Assembly (NCBI GenBank): GCA_029934095.1
Contig: JAOZMV010000013.1
Span: 1 to 15,251 of the forward strand
Direction: 5' to 3'
Length of the DNA: 15,251 nucleotides
Source: Desulfuromusa sp.
GTDB taxonomy: Bacteria; Desulfobacterota; Desulfuromonadia; Desulfuromonadales; Geopsychrobacteraceae
The notes under the pieces were generated by a model, which worked only from the letters and a program-made list of their open reading frames with translations, had not been told where the DNA came from and did not search any database. Made by a program: the position numbers and the translations under genes. Of the stretch, positions 6,657 through 14,280 are shown in pieces. Each line of letters opens with the position of its first letter. The first letter of the stretch is position 1.

Positions 6657-7307
6657 CTAAAATATCGGGTCAGTACATAACCATGGAGTTTCCTGCTGGC
6701 GCTGTTCTTCAAAGGCACGGATCTGCTCCACTTTTTCCAAAGTCAGGCCAATATCGTCCAGACCGTTCAACAGGCAATATTTACGGAAGGGATCGATCTC
6801 GAAGCTTAATCTTTCTCCCTGTGGCAACGTTAAATTTTGTGTCTCAAGATCAATTTTCAGGGAATACCCCGGTGCTGCCGCCACGGCGTTGAAAAGTAAG
6901 GTAATCTCTTTTTGCGGTAGGACAATCGGCAGGATGCTATTTTTGAAACAATTATTATAAAAAATATCTGCAAAACTGGGGGCAATCAATACCCGGATAC
7001 CAAAATCGAGCAGTGCCCAGGGGGCGTGCTCACGTGATGAGCCACAGCCGAAGTTATCCCTTGCCAGCAAGATTTTTGCGTCTCGATAACGATTCTGATT
7101 GAGGATAAAGTCCGGATTCAATGGGCGATTGCTGCAATCCATCCCCGGTTCACCGTGATCCAGGTAGCGCCATTCATCAAACAGGTAGGGGCCAAATCCG
7201 GTACGTTCAATTGATTTCAAGAACTGTTTCGGAATAATTGCATCGGTATCAATGTTCGAACGGTCAAGTGGAACAACCAGCCCGCTGAATATTTTGAACT
7301 TTTCCAT
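6657..7307 (-). CDS. leuD: 3-isopropylmalate dehydratase small subunit
   Basis: A 216-residue LeuD. It pairs with LeuC to isomerise 2-isopropylmalate to 3-isopropylmalate in leucine synthesis (cytoplasm). The swivel-domain signatures are clear: [20 protein letters not shown] near the start, [20 protein letters not shown] near residues 80-100, [20 protein letters not shown], and the [11 protein letters not shown] segment near the end. The size and motifs match the longer proteobacterial (E. coli) type rather than the short form of about 165 residues. The ATG lies 3 bases after the leuC stop, with GAAGGG as ribosome site inside the end of leuC, so the two are translationally linked. Confidence 0.95.
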   Translation of the reverse strand: MEKFKIFSGLVVPLDRSNIDTDAIIPKQFLKSIERTGFGPYLFDEWRYLDHGEPGMDCSNRPLNPDFILNQNRYRDAKILLARDNFGCGSSREHAPWALLDFGIRVLIAPSFADIFYNNCFKNSILPIVLPQKEITLLFNAVAAAPGYSLKIDLETQNLTLPQGERLSFEIDPFRKYCLLNGLDDIGLTLEKVEQIRAFEEQRQQETPWLCTDPIF

Positions 7308-7310
7308 TAT

Positions 7311-8717
7311 TTAACCCTTCAGTAGGCGAATATCGACAAAATGACCGGTGACTGCTGCTGCCGCTGCCATGGATGGACTGACCAGATGGGTTCGCCCCCC
7401 TTGTCCCTGACGCCCTTCAAAATTACGATTTGAGGTTGAGGCGCAGCGTTCCTCTGGTGCGAGTTTATCATCATTCATGGCCAGGCACATGGAGCAACCG
7501 GGCTCCCGCCATTCAAACCCTGCAGCGATAAAAACTTTATCCAACCCTTCCTCCTCAGCCTGTAATTTAACCAGACCAGAACCGGGAACGACCAGAGCCA
7601 GCTTGATATTTTTTGCAATTTTACGACCCTTGGCAACAGTTGCTGCGGCACGTAGATCTTCGATCCGCCCATTGGTGCAGGAGCCTATAAAAATTTTATC
7701 GGGATAGATATCGGTTATCAGAGTTCCGGGAGTCAGCCCCATATACTCAAGTGCCGCTTCAATTCCAACTCGTTTCGTCTTATCCTGCTCTGCAGTTGGG
7801 TCTGGAACTTTATCAGTAATATTGACAACCATTTCAGGGGAGGTTCCCCAGGTGACCTGTGGTTGCAGGTTGCGGGCATCAATCTGTATAACCTTGTCAA
7901 ATTCGGCACCTGGGTCGCTGTGTAGCTGCTGCCAGTTTTCAACGGCTTGTTCCCAGAGTTGACCATCGGGGGCAAAAGGTCGACCTTTGATATAATCAAT
8001 GGTGGTTTGATCAACGGCCATGATTCCTGCCCTTGCACCAGCCTCGATAGACATATTGCAGATCGTCATACGTCCTTCCATCGACAGATCGCGGATGGTG
8101 GAGCCGCCAAATTCAATGGTGTAACCGGTTCCTCCAGCGGTGCCAATCTGACCGATAATGGCGAGGACGATATCTTTGGCGGTTAATCCTGGTGGCAGTT
8201 CACCGTTAACCTCAATCAGTAATGTCTTCGATTTTTTCTGGATCAGACATTGTGTTGCAAGGACATGCTCAACCTCCGAGGTTCCAATCCCAAATGCCAG
8301 TGCGCCAAAGGCACCGTGGGTTGCGGTATGGGAATCGCCACAGACGATGGTCATCCCGGGCAGGGTTGCTCCCTGCTCTGGTCCGATCACGTGAACAATT
8401 CCCTGTCGTGGGTCGTTCATGCCGAATTCGGTAATCCCAAATTCGCGACAGTTGTGTTCCAGAGTCTCTACCTGTAATCTGGAAATTGGGTCGGCAATAC
8501 CGGCAGAACGGTTGTCGGTTGGTACATTATGATCAGGAACTGCCAGATTGGCATCAACCCGCCAGGGTTTGCGTCCGGCCAGCCGCAACCCTGAAAATGC
8601 CTGAGGTGAAGTCACCTCGTGCAAGAGCTGTCGGTCAATATAAAGCAGGCAGGTCCCATCGGTGTCCTGACCGACCAGATGGCTATTCCAGAGTTTGTCG
8701 TAAAGGGTCTGTTTCAT
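7311..8717 (-). CDS. leuC: 3-isopropylmalate dehydratase large subunit
   Basis: A 468-residue aconitase-family enzyme, the [4Fe-4S] catalytic subunit of isopropylmalate isomerase. The three cluster cysteines are visible: C347 in GSCTNGR, and C408 and C411 in [10 protein letters not shown]. Other family blocks include [18 protein letters not shown] at the N-terminus, [30 protein letters not shown] (HT-H region), and the C-terminal [20 protein letters not shown]. The length matches the E. coli-type enzyme. GGGAG (8724-8728) precedes the ATG. It is first in a two-gene operon with leuD; leuA and leuB are not in the window. The enzyme needs an iron-sulfur cluster, but I see no direct regulatory link to the neighbouring iron operon. 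Confidence 0.96.
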   Translation of the reverse strand: MKQTLYDKLWNSHLVGQDTDGTCLLYIDRQLLHEVTSPQAFSGLRLAGRKPWRVDANLAVPDHNVPTDNRSAGIADPISRLQVETLEHNCREFGITEFGMNDPRQGIVHVIGPEQGATLPGMTIVCGDSHTATHGAFGALAFGIGTSEVEHVLATQCLIQKKSKTLLIEVNGELPPGLTAKDIVLAIIGQIGTAGGTGYTIEFGGSTIRDLSMEGRMTICNMSIEAGARAGIMAVDQTTIDYIKGRPFAPDGQLWEQAVENWQQLHSDPGAEFDKVIQIDARNLQPQVTWGTSPEMVVNITDKVPDPTAEQDKTKRVGIEAALEYMGLTPGTLITDIYPDKIFIGSCTNGRIEDLRAAATVAKGRKIAKNIKLALVVPGSGLVKLQAEEEGLDKVFIAAGFEWREPGCSMCLAMNDDKLAPEERCASTSNRNFEGRQGQGGRTHLVSPSMAAAAAVTGHFVDIRLLKG

Positions 8718-8746
8718 TAGTTACTCCCGTTATTTGTTGTCAGGTT

Positions 8747-8752
8747 ATTGTA
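8747..8752 (-). promoter_or_regulatory. Weak candidate -10 element for leuC
   Basis: On the minus strand TACAAT is a 5/6 match to a -10 box and lies about 30 bases before the leuC start. No good -35 is found at the right distance, so this is tentative. I saw no attenuator hairpin or leucine-rich leader peptide in the 201-base gap between leuC and fabI. Confidence 0.2.
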
Positions 8753-8865
8753 AAACAAACACCGGGTTTATGTCGTTGGCAAAATAGATTTATTTTGTGG
8801 GTCTCTTCTTGATGGGGCGACAAAAAATCTACAGTTGTCAACGTGCTTGCCTTCCAACCACACTT

Positions 8866-8894
8866 TTGTTAAAAAGGTCACTTAATTTTAAATT
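8866..8894 (+). promoter_or_regulatory. Candidate sigma70 promoter of fabI
   Basis: TTGTTA (8866-8871) and TAAATT (8889-8894) are separated by exactly 17 bases. Both boxes match 4 of 6 positions. Transcription would start near 8901, giving a very short leader with AAGGAG (8902-8907) close to the 5' end. Confidence 0.38.
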
Positions 8895-8918
8895 CTTGAC
8901 CAAGGAGATAGATGAGTT

Positions 8919-9686
8919 ATGGGACTGATGACAGGTAAACGGGGGGTTATTTTTGGAGTTGCAAACGATAAGAGTATTGCCTGGGGAGTCGCTCAACAGC
9001 TGCGTGCTGCTGGTGCTGATCTGGCCTTTACCTATTTGAATGAGGCGTTGGAGCGGCGGGTGCGACCACTGGCCGAAAGCCTTGATTCTACGATTATCCT
9101 CCCTTGTGATGTGCAGAATGAAGAGGAAATGGTTGCGGTATTCAGTGAACTGGAGAAGCAGTGGGGCAAGATCGATTTTGTTGTCCACGCCATTGCTTTT
9201 GCTAATCGCGAAGATTTAAAGCGACCTTTCAGTCAAACCAGTCGCGATGGTTTCCGCCTGGCTCTCGATGTCAGTGCTTATTCTCTGGTCTCCATGACCC
9301 GCTGCGCACTGCCGGTTTTACAGGAGGGGGCCAGTATTGTTACCATGACCTACCTTGGCTCGGTTCGTACCGTTCCTGCCTACAATGTTATGGGCGTAGC
9401 CAAGGCGGCATTGGAATCTTCAGTTCGTTATCTGGCTGCAGAACTGGGTGAGCAGGGTATCCGGGTTAACGCTGTTTCAGCCGGACCGATTAGAACTCTG
9501 GCTGCTGCCGGGATTGCTGATTTCAAGAAAAAACTGAGCGTTGCTGTTGAACGTGCTCCGTTGAAGCGACTGGTTAATCAGGAAGAGGTTGGTAAATCAG
9601 CGCTCTATCTGCTGTCTGATCTTTCCAGCGGGGTCACAGGTGAAGTTCATTATGTCGATGGTGGTTTCAATATCGCTGCCGGTTAA
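8919..9686 (+). CDS. fabI: Enoyl-[acyl-carrier-protein] reductase FabI
   Basis: A 255-residue short-chain dehydrogenase-type enzyme that reduces the trans-2 double bond of enoyl-ACP with NAD(P)H, the last step of each fatty-acid elongation cycle. The FabI nucleotide motif GVANDKSIAWGVAQQL (13-28) is present, with DVQNEE, VHAIAFA, and the catalytic set Y145, Y155 and K162 (YNVMGVAK, Y-x6-K). The C-terminal DGGFNI is typical. The residue equivalent to E. coli Gly93 is Ala, as in many other FabI proteins. The ATG at 8919 lies 11 bases after AAGGAG, a little far but acceptable. It is monocistronic, with its own terminators. Confidence 0.95.
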   Translation: MGLMTGKRGVIFGVANDKSIAWGVAQQLRAAGADLAFTYLNEALERRVRPLAESLDSTIILPCDVQNEEEMVAVFSELEKQWGKIDFVVHAIAFANREDLKRPFSQTSRDGFRLALDVSAYSLVSMTRCALPVLQEGASIVTMTYLGSVRTVPAYNVMGVAKAALESSVRYLAAELGEQGIRVNAVSAGPIRTLAAAGIADFKKKLSVAVERAPLKRLVNQEEVGKSALYLLSDLSSGVTGEVHYVDGGFNIAAG

Positions 9687-9695
9687 AAAAATGAG

Positions 9696-9736
9696 GAGAT
9701 ATGCTGGAGTTGCGTATCTCTGCTTTTTAGATTTTT
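9696..9736 (+). terminator. Intrinsic terminator 1 after fabI
   Basis: GAGATATGC (9696-9704) pairs with GCGTATCTC (9712-9720), a 9-bp stem with one G-T wobble and a 7-base loop. The following DNA is T-rich (TTTTT at 9723-9727, TTTTTT at 9732-9737). It lies just after the fabI stop. Confidence 0.65.
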
Positions 9737-9747
9737 TGATAAATAGG

Positions 9748-9784
9748 AAAGAGGGGACACGTAGCGAATACATGTCCCCTTTTT
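9748..9784 (+). terminator. Intrinsic terminator 2 between fabI and hflX
   Basis: GGGGACA (9753-9759) pairs with TGTCCCC (9773-9779). The stem is extended by A/T pairs from AAAGA to TTTTT, with a 13-base loop, so it is a strong hairpin followed by a T-tract (9780-9784). The A-rich left arm could also serve the other strand. With terminator 1 it insulates fabI from hflX. Confidence 0.8.
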
Positions 9785-9809
9785 CTGTCTAACCTCGTGG
9801 ATATAAACA

Positions 9810-11441
9810 ATGATTGAAGGGAAAACTGGCGGACTGAAGGCCCGGCAAATTAAAGCTCTGGAACGTATATATCGGCGTAAAATGCCTGCCCACGAGCTGA
9901 TTTCCGGAGAACTGGCCCGCTATTTGACTGAACTGTCTCACGAGTTGAAGCGCCAGCTTGGTTTGATCATTGATCGTTCCGGGACCGTGCTATTTGTTAT
10001 TGTTGGTGACGATCGGGAAATTGAGATACCTGATCTTTCTAAATATAGTCTGGGTCGGAGTGGTTTACGTGGTTTGCGGTGTGTCCATACTCACTTGAAA
10101 CAGGAACCTTTGAGCCGAGATGATTTGACGGACCTGGAACTGCTACGACTGGATGTCATGGCGGCTATCTGCGTCGGTGAAGATGGTTTGCCAACCCAGC
10201 TTTACTATGCTCATCTGTTGCCAACCAGGAAAAAAACGCAGATTGAATCGGTTGAACTGAAAGATTTTTATCGACTGGATCTTGATTTTTCTACCTTTAT
10301 CTCTGCACTCGATCAGGAGATGGAGCGGGTTGCTGCAGAGACGATCGATCTGACTGATGGTCGAGAGCGGGCATTGCTGATCTCTGTTGGGCAGATGAGT
10401 CGTCAACGGGTAGAAGACTCTATGGCCGAACTTGATGAACTGGCTCGAACCGCCAATTTAACCGTGATCGACCAGATGATTCAGCGACCGCGCAAATTTA
10501 ACCCCAGGTTTCTGGTAGGGGAAGGGAAACTGCGGGAAATTATCATCCGTGCATTGCAGCAACGTGCGACTCTCCTGGTATTTGATCAGGATCTGACCCC
10601 AAATCAAATCCGCTCAATTTCTGAAATCACCGAAATGAAGGTTATTGACCGCAGCCAGTTGATCTTGGATATTTTTGCTAAACGGGCGCAATCCCGGGAT
10701 GGTAAAGTTCAGGTTGAATTGGCACAGCTCAAGTATATTCTCCCCCGTTTGTCTGGCAAGGGAACTGCTATGTCTCGCCTCATGGGTGGAATAGGGGGGC
10801 GTGGACCGGGTGAAACCAAGCTGGAGACTGATCGCAGGCGGATACGCGATAAAATTCGTCGTTTGGAAAAACAGCTTGACTCCCTCGGCCGGGGGCGGGT
10901 GCAACGGCGGCAGAAGAGGATTCGAGCGGGTCTGCCGATTGTTTCTATCGTCGGTTATACCAACGCTGGAAAGTCAACCTTGTTAAATGCACTGACCCAG
11001 AGCGATGTGTTGACCGAGGATTTACTCTTTGCCACTCTGGACACGGCAACTCGCCGGTTACGTTTCCCACTGGATAGGGAAGTGATTATTACCGATACAG
11101 TCGGTTTTATTCGCGATCTGCCACCGAGTTTGATCGGTGCATTCCGGGCGACGCTGGAAGAGCTGGAAGATGCTGACTTGTTATTGCATCTGGTTGATTT
11201 ATCCAATCCACGCTTTGAAGAACAGATTAAATCCGTTGATAAAATCCTTGATAGTCTGGATCTGGGTATGCAGCAGCGGCTGTTGGTTTTTAATAAAATT
11301 GATCAGGTCCCGGCTGAAGATCTGCCACATATCTGCCGTCGTTATGATGCTGTGGCTGTCTCTGCTTTGAAACGGAACAGCTTTGGAGCGTTGCTGGAGG
11401 AAATGCAGCAGCGCTTTTGGGCCGAGGAGGATAACTCATGA
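9810..11441 (+). CDS. hflX: GTPase HflX with a long N-terminal extension
   Basis: A 543-residue GTPase. From about residue 186 it matches HflX: the N-terminal HflX domain (RALLISVGQM..., NPRFLVGEGKLREI, LVFDQDLTPNQ, VIDRSQLILDIFAKRAQSRDGKVQVELAQLKY), the glycine-rich GGIGGRGPGETKLE linker, a coiled-coil, then the G domain with G1 GYTNAGKS (382-389), G3 DTVGF and G4 NKID. HflX binds the ribosome 50S subunit and splits or rescues stalled 70S ribosomes. The first 185 residues are an extra domain absent from the 426-residue E. coli protein, with an HxH-x6-SxxD pattern at H93, H95, S102 and D105 resembling a JAMM/MPN fold. The ATG at 9810 has only a weak ribosome site; the coding signal clearly extends to it. 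Confidence 0.93.
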   Translation: MIEGKTGGLKARQIKALERIYRRKMPAHELISGELARYLTELSHELKRQLGLIIDRSGTVLFVIVGDDREIEIPDLSKYSLGRSGLRGLRCVHTHLKQEPLSRDDLTDLELLRLDVMAAICVGEDGLPTQLYYAHLLPTRKKTQIESVELKDFYRLDLDFSTFISALDQEMERVAAETIDLTDGRERALLISVGQMSRQRVEDSMAELDELARTANLTVIDQMIQRPRKFNPRFLVGEGKLREIIIRALQQRATLLVFDQDLTPNQIRSISEITEMKVIDRSQLILDIFAKRAQSRDGKVQVELAQLKYILPRLSGKGTAMSRLMGGIGGRGPGETKLETDRRRIRDKIRRLEKQLDSLGRGRVQRRQKRIRAGLPIVSIVGYTNAGKSTLLNALTQSDVLTEDLLFATLDTATRRLRFPLDREVIITDTVGFIRDLPPSLIGAFRATLEELEDADLLLHLVDLSNPRFEEQIKSVDKILDSLDLGMQQRLLVFNKIDQVPAEDLPHICRRYDAVAVSALKRNSFGALLEEMQQRFWAEEDNS

Positions 11442-11444
11442 CCT

Positions 11445-11608
11445 AGCAGCCTGTCGCACTATCAATGATCTGGCTGCAAATTCGTCTGTTTGGCTCATAT
11501 TTCAGCTCCTTTTCGACCAATAGCTACGGCTATTACTCTCAAATGAGCCAAAATCTGATTTCAAACGACCAAATTTTCGCTTCAGCCCAGATAGCCCGAC
11601 AGGCTGCT
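11445..11608. repeat. 164-bp nested palindromic element (MITE- or REP-like)
   Basis: The ends are perfect 12-bp inverted repeats: AGCAGCCTGTCG (11445-11456) and CGACAGGCTGCT (11597-11608). Inside are TTTGGCTCAT (11489-11498) with ATGAGCCAAA (11543-11552), and a central hairpin AATAGC (11519-11524)/GCTATT (11529-11534) with loop TACG. The outer and central repeats share exactly the same midpoint (11526.5). The element starts 3 bases after the hflX stop and has no coding potential. As RNA it would fold into one long branched stem, which could terminate or stabilise the hflX message. TGAC flanks both ends (11439-11442 and 11608-11611), but that is short enough to be chance. Confidence 0.75.
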
Positions 11609-11622
11609 GACGGGAGTAGCCC

Positions 11623-11651
11623 TTGACTTTGGGTATAGTTTTTATTAGTCT
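11623..11651 (+). promoter_or_regulatory. Candidate sigma70 promoter of the mltD-like gene
   Basis: TTGACT (11623-11628) is a 5/6 -35 box, 17 bases from TAGTCT (11646-11651), a weak -10. It sits directly after the palindromic element and about 50 bases before the gene. Confidence 0.35.
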
Positions 11652-11703
11652 GTAGTTAATTATTGCTAATGTTTGTGTCGGTATGGAAATTCTGAGAGGT
11701 TCA

Positions 11704-13317
11704 ATGGTTAAAAACATTTCAATTTTATTCTTACTGCTGCTGCTATTTGCTTGTAGCCCGGTAGATCAGACATTGGGGATTCATCCTCAAAGGGAAAAAC
11801 TTCCAGCAGATAATGTGACAGCAGAAGCTGGCCCTTCTCAACCCATGATTAAGATTGTAGAGGGAAAAACTCAACCTGTTGTTGTCAAATATGAGTTGCC
11901 GGAAGTTGAGCCTCTTCCCGAATCTCTTATCGAATATTTACAATCAGGTTCTCCGCTACCTTATTTTGGAGATTTCCCCCTGAGTCAGCATCCTCGGGTT
12001 GACAAACTGATCAAACGCTATAGTGGTTCCAGCAAAAAAATGTTCGCTCATTGGCTTAAACGAGCCGGGCGCTACGTGCCGAAGATCCAGATGATATTTG
12101 CTGATGAGGGTATCCCTCTCGATTTAGCCTATCTCGCTATGATTGAATCTGGATTCAATGTTCGTGCCTACAGTTGGGCTCATGCGGCTGGCCCCTGGCA
12201 GTTTATTGAAAGCACTGGTCGTATATACGGTATGAAAAACGACTGGTGGCAGGATGGGCGTCTTGATTTGGAAAAATCGACACGTGCAGCTGCTAAGCAT
12301 TTAAAGTATCTGCATAAACGTTTTGATGGTGACTGGTATTTAGCGGTGGCGGCATATAATGCCGGTGGTGGTAAAGTTAGTAAGGCAGTCAGAAAGAGTG
12401 GTAGCCGCGATTTTTGGATGCTGACCAAAGGTCATGTTTTACAGAATGAGACCAAGGATTATTTGCCGAAACTTCTGGCAGCTCTCAGCATTGTGAAAAA
12501 TCTGGAAGAATATGGGTTTTCCGATTTAAAATGTTATGAGCCTCTTGAATATGAAACGTTCACTCTGGAAACGAGCACAGACCTTGAAATAATTGCCGGG
12601 TTCTGCGGTGTCAGCTATCGGGAATTAAAAGATCTGAATCCCGAGTTGAAGCGCTGGTGCTCTCCTCCCGGAGTGATTGATTATCAACTGAATGTTCCCT
12701 TTGGCTATGCCGAACAGGTCAGGGTTCTTTACACACAACTTCCCAGTAATCAGCGGGCACGTTATCACCGCCACCAGATTAAATCGGGTGATACGCTCCA
12801 GGTGATTGCACGAAAATATAAAATTCGTGTCAATGATATCATCGCATTGAACAAAATCAGCAATCCACGTGCTTTACAGATTGGTCATAATTTGATCCTC
12901 CCATTGAAGGAGGGGTTTACCGCACTTCCGACCAACGCATTGGCGGACAGTTATGTTCGTAGCCGCCGTAGAACCTATAAAGTCCGTAGTGGTGACAGCC
13001 TCTGGTCCATTTCAAGACGTAATAATGTGACCCAAAAAGAATTGCGGGTCTGGAATAAGCTGGGCTGGAGCAATCTCCTGAGACCGGGGCAGATTCTTGC
13101 AGTTTCAAAGCCGGGAGTTCGTGTTGTCGCGAAAAAAGAGACAAAAAAAGGGCCATCGCGGAAGCTGATTTATAAGGTTGTCCCTGGAGATACCCTCTGG
13201 GATATCGGTCGTCAGTTTGATGTTGCGACGGAACAAATCCGCCGTTGGAATGAGCTTTCCAGCGGACATATCCTCCGTCCTGGTCAAAAACTCACCTTAC
13301 TGGTTTCTGCCACCTGA
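11704..13317 (+). CDS. mltD: MltD-like membrane-bound lytic transglycosylase with three LysM domains
   Basis: A 537-residue cell-wall enzyme. The N-terminal signal (KNISILFLLLLLFACSP) ends in a lipobox-like LFAC, so it is probably a lipoprotein. The SLT/GH23 domain (about 115-275) contains the catalytic glutamate E148 in LAMIESGFNVRAYSWAHAAGPWQF, followed by the AAYNAGGGKV block. Three LysM peptidoglycan-binding modules follow at about 357-400, 425-469 and 490-535 (each SGDTL/SGDSL/PGDTL...LRPGQ-like). MltD cleaves the glycan backbone to form 1,6-anhydromuropeptides. The frame is open from an ATG at 11683, but 11704 is preferred: AGAGG lies 5 bases upstream and the signal peptide starts cleanly there. 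It appears to be a single-gene unit. Confidence 0.92.
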   Translation: MVKNISILFLLLLLFACSPVDQTLGIHPQREKLPADNVTAEAGPSQPMIKIVEGKTQPVVVKYELPEVEPLPESLIEYLQSGSPLPYFGDFPLSQHPRVDKLIKRYSGSSKKMFAHWLKRAGRYVPKIQMIFADEGIPLDLAYLAMIESGFNVRAYSWAHAAGPWQFIESTGRIYGMKNDWWQDGRLDLEKSTRAAAKHLKYLHKRFDGDWYLAVAAYNAGGGKVSKAVRKSGSRDFWMLTKGHVLQNETKDYLPKLLAALSIVKNLEEYGFSDLKCYEPLEYETFTLETSTDLEIIAGFCGVSYRELKDLNPELKRWCSPPGVIDYQLNVPFGYAEQVRVLYTQLPSNQRARYHRHQIKSGDTLQVIARKYKIRVNDIIALNKISNPRALQIGHNLILPLKEGFTALPTNALADSYVRSRRRTYKVRSGDSLWSISRRNNVTQKELRVWNKLGWSNLLRPGQILAVSKPGVRVVAKKETKKGPSRKLIYKVVPGDTLWDIGRQFDVATEQIRRWNELSSGHILRPGQKLTLLVSAT

Positions 13318-13458
13318 CAGGACCTGGCAGGGTGAGTTGCGCCATTTTTCGATTCTGAATCTCCGCTTCATGCAGAAAACCTTCTCCTTTCCTCACTTTT
13401 TAGTCCATTCTTTAAACCAAAATATTCTCATGAATCAGGGCTTTTCACCCCGATTGTT

Positions 13459-13487
13459 TTGACTTTTTCTGCGCAGGTTGATAAGGT
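13459..13487 (+). promoter_or_regulatory. Candidate promoter of the TPR-smr operon
   Basis: TTGACT (13459-13464) is a good -35. TAAGGT (13482-13487), 17 bases on, is a poor -10. It sits in the 233-base gap after mltD. That gap also holds a weak GGC/GCC hairpin followed by TTTTT (about 13328-13351), which may end the mltD message. I see no other gene in the gap. Confidence 0.33.
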
Positions 13488-13508
13488 TCAGCGCTGGAAT
13501 ACGCTGAA
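13487..13508 (+). other. Small hairpin in the leader of the TPR-smr operon
   Basis: TTCAGCG (13487-13493) and CGCTGAA (13502-13508) are perfect 7-bp inverted repeats around an 8-base loop. They lie at or just after the predicted transcription start, so this may be an operator or a 5' stabilising stem. There is no T-tract, so it is not a terminator. Confidence 0.4.
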
Positions 13509-13550
13509 TGTTAACCTCTTCTGTCTACTATCTGTAAAAGGATGACCTAA

Positions 13551-14273
13551 ATGCTTAATATATTAATTGCACTCGCCTGTTCGGCTTTATCTTCTGCGTT
13601 GATGATGAGGTTTGTCACCCCTAACATATGGATCACTATGGCGGTTTCCTCTGTGATCTTCGCGCTGATTTTTCTGCTGCTGACCAGATTTACGATGAAA
13701 AAGGTTGGTGCGCTGATGGAGGTTGCACAGCGGGATATGCTGGCAAATCGGAGTGAAAAAGCGATTAAAGAGCTGCAAGATGGTTTGAAATATGGGGCTT
13801 GGCAGATTTATGTCAAACAACAGATATTCTCACAAATTGGAACTATCTATTATTTGAAGCGTGATTTTAAAGAGGCAGTTGCTTATCTGGAAAAAGGTTT
13901 TGTCCGTAACTGGGTGAGTACATCGATGCTTGCAATTACCTACATGAAAAAAAATAAAACCAGTAAAATGGTAGAAACCTTTGAAAAGGCAGTTTCGGCG
14001 AATCGAAAAGAACCAATGGTTTATGCCGTCTACGCTTTTTGTATGGATCGTATTGGCGAGCGTGCCAAGGCAATTGAGGCGCTTAAAAAGGGAGTTAAAA
14101 AAACCAGTGATGAGCATCTTCAGGAAAATGTGGCTCTACTTGAGTCGGGTAAAAAGATGAAGATGAAGGGTTTTGGTGACATGTGGTATCAGTTCCATCT
14201 GGAGAAGCAGGGCGCCATTATCAAGAAACAGACAAAGGCGATGACTGGACGTCGTAAACAGGTGTTACGCTGA
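13551..14273 (+). CDS. Membrane-anchored TPR-like protein of unknown function
   Basis: A 240-residue protein. Two hydrophobic segments at about 2-20 and 27-47 suggest a membrane hairpin anchor. The rest is helical with TPR-like repeats: AIKELQDGLKYGAWQIYVKQQIFSQIG, then YYLKRDFKEAVAYLEKGFV, then MVETFEKAVSANRKEPMVYAVYAFCMDRIGERAKAIEALKKGV. The tail is very basic (KKMKMKGFGD, KKQTKAMTGRRKQ). TPR domains mediate protein contacts; nothing points to a particular partner. AAAAGGA (13536-13542) is 8 bases from the ATG. The stop is 7 bases before the smr-domain gene, so the two are likely cotranscribed. I do not recognise a named family. Confidence 0.82.
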   Translation: MLNILIALACSALSSALMMRFVTPNIWITMAVSSVIFALIFLLLTRFTMKKVGALMEVAQRDMLANRSEKAIKELQDGLKYGAWQIYVKQQIFSQIGTIYYLKRDFKEAVAYLEKGFVRNWVSTSMLAITYMKKNKTSKMVETFEKAVSANRKEPMVYAVYAFCMDRIGERAKAIEALKKGVKKTSDEHLQENVALLESGKKMKMKGFGDMWYQFHLEKQGAIIKKQTKAMTGRRKQVLR

Positions 14274-14280
14274 GGTTGCC

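Noticed and set aside
7947..8812. Several plus-strand frames antisense to leuC
   Set aside because: LeuC is conserved throughout on the minus strand; the antisense frames overlap each other and show no known motifs.
8718..8918. Search for a leucine attenuator or T-box before leuC
   Set aside because: No leader peptide rich in leucine codons, no specifier-like structure and no terminator hairpin was seen on the minus strand.
9589..9792. Frame running across the fabI end and both terminators
   Set aside because: It overlaps fabI in another frame and crosses two hairpins; there is no ribosome site.
11502..11717. Minus-strand frame across the palindromic element
   Set aside because: It is made of the inverted-repeat arms, so its amino-acid pattern follows from the palindrome; there is no start signal.
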